The notes beneath the pieces are model-generated. The model was not told where the DNA came from, searched no databases, and was given only the letters and a program-made list of their open reading frames with translations. From Burkholderiales bacterium (lineage in GTDB: Bacteria > Pseudomonadota > Gammaproteobacteria > Burkholderiales > CAIKXV01): a stretch of 6,967 nt of DNA. Numbering within the stretch: position 1 is the stretch's first letter; the number at the start of each line of letters is the position of its first letter. The stretch spans positions 1-6,967 of the forward strand of contig JACMMK010000269.1 of assembly GCA_014379045.1 (NCBI GenBank), in the 5' to 3' direction. Positions 6,905 through 6,967 of the stretch are shown here, one piece after another. The position numbers were made by a program, and so were the translations under genes.

Positions 6905-6967
6905 CGTGCTTCGGCCGCCGTGCGGCGCGCGTCGCGCAGGATGATCAGCGCGCCCACCGCGAGGCAC
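6901..6967 (-). CDS. C-terminal end of a truncated upstream gene
   Basis: In the frame offset from the transporter, the minus strand reads 21 codons from the window edge to a TGA at 6901-6903. The residues run from a hydrophobic stretch (AVGALIIL) into an arginine- and alanine-rich tail (RDARRTAAEAR). This looks like the end of a membrane protein whose last helix meets a basic cytosolic tail. The stop overlaps the ATG of the transporter gene, as expected for two genes of one operon. Too little is present to name the protein. Confidence 0.5.
   Translation of the reverse strand, partial: CLAVGALIILRDARRTAAEAR

Overview
The window looks like an ordinary chromosomal segment of a high-GC proteobacterium, most probably a betaproteobacterium of the Burkholderiales or Rhodocyclales kind. 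The reasons are an orphan Bug-type solute-binding protein (a family greatly expanded in that group), a Mog protein very close to the enterobacterial form as I remember it, and strong G/C preference at third codon positions in most genes. The assignment is an inference from family knowledge; no rRNA or marker gene is present.

Left third (49-2323, plus strand): three closely spaced genes encode a periplasmic Bug/TctC-like binding protein, the molybdopterin adenylyltransferase Mog, and an alpha/beta-hydrolase of the phospholipase/carboxylesterase family. The gaps are 10 and 9 bases, so they can be read as one transcript, although their functions do not obviously belong together.

Middle (2324-3842): a 400-base stretch without a convincing gene holds a possible weak promoter and a nested inverted repeat. 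It is followed by an exported six-bladed kelch beta-propeller protein (2724-3767). This gene is visibly less GC-rich than its neighbours and may have been acquired separately. A 75-base gap with a GC-rich stem-loop separates it from the genes converging from the right.

Right half (3843-6967, minus strand): reading from the right edge, the last codons of a truncated gene overlap by ATGA the start of a 12-helix major facilitator of the UMF1/Atg22-like family. After a 164-base gap with a stem-loop and a short tandem repeat comes a 512-residue uncharacterised cytosolic protein. It has a helical N-terminal two thirds and a beta-rich C-terminal part carrying a PilZ-like DxSxxG motif.

I found no tRNA, rRNA, CRISPR array, insertion sequence or phage gene. 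I do not see a clear new multi-gene system. The items most worth following are the PilZ-like protein, the kelch gene with its structured leader, and the small repeats at 5385-5498.
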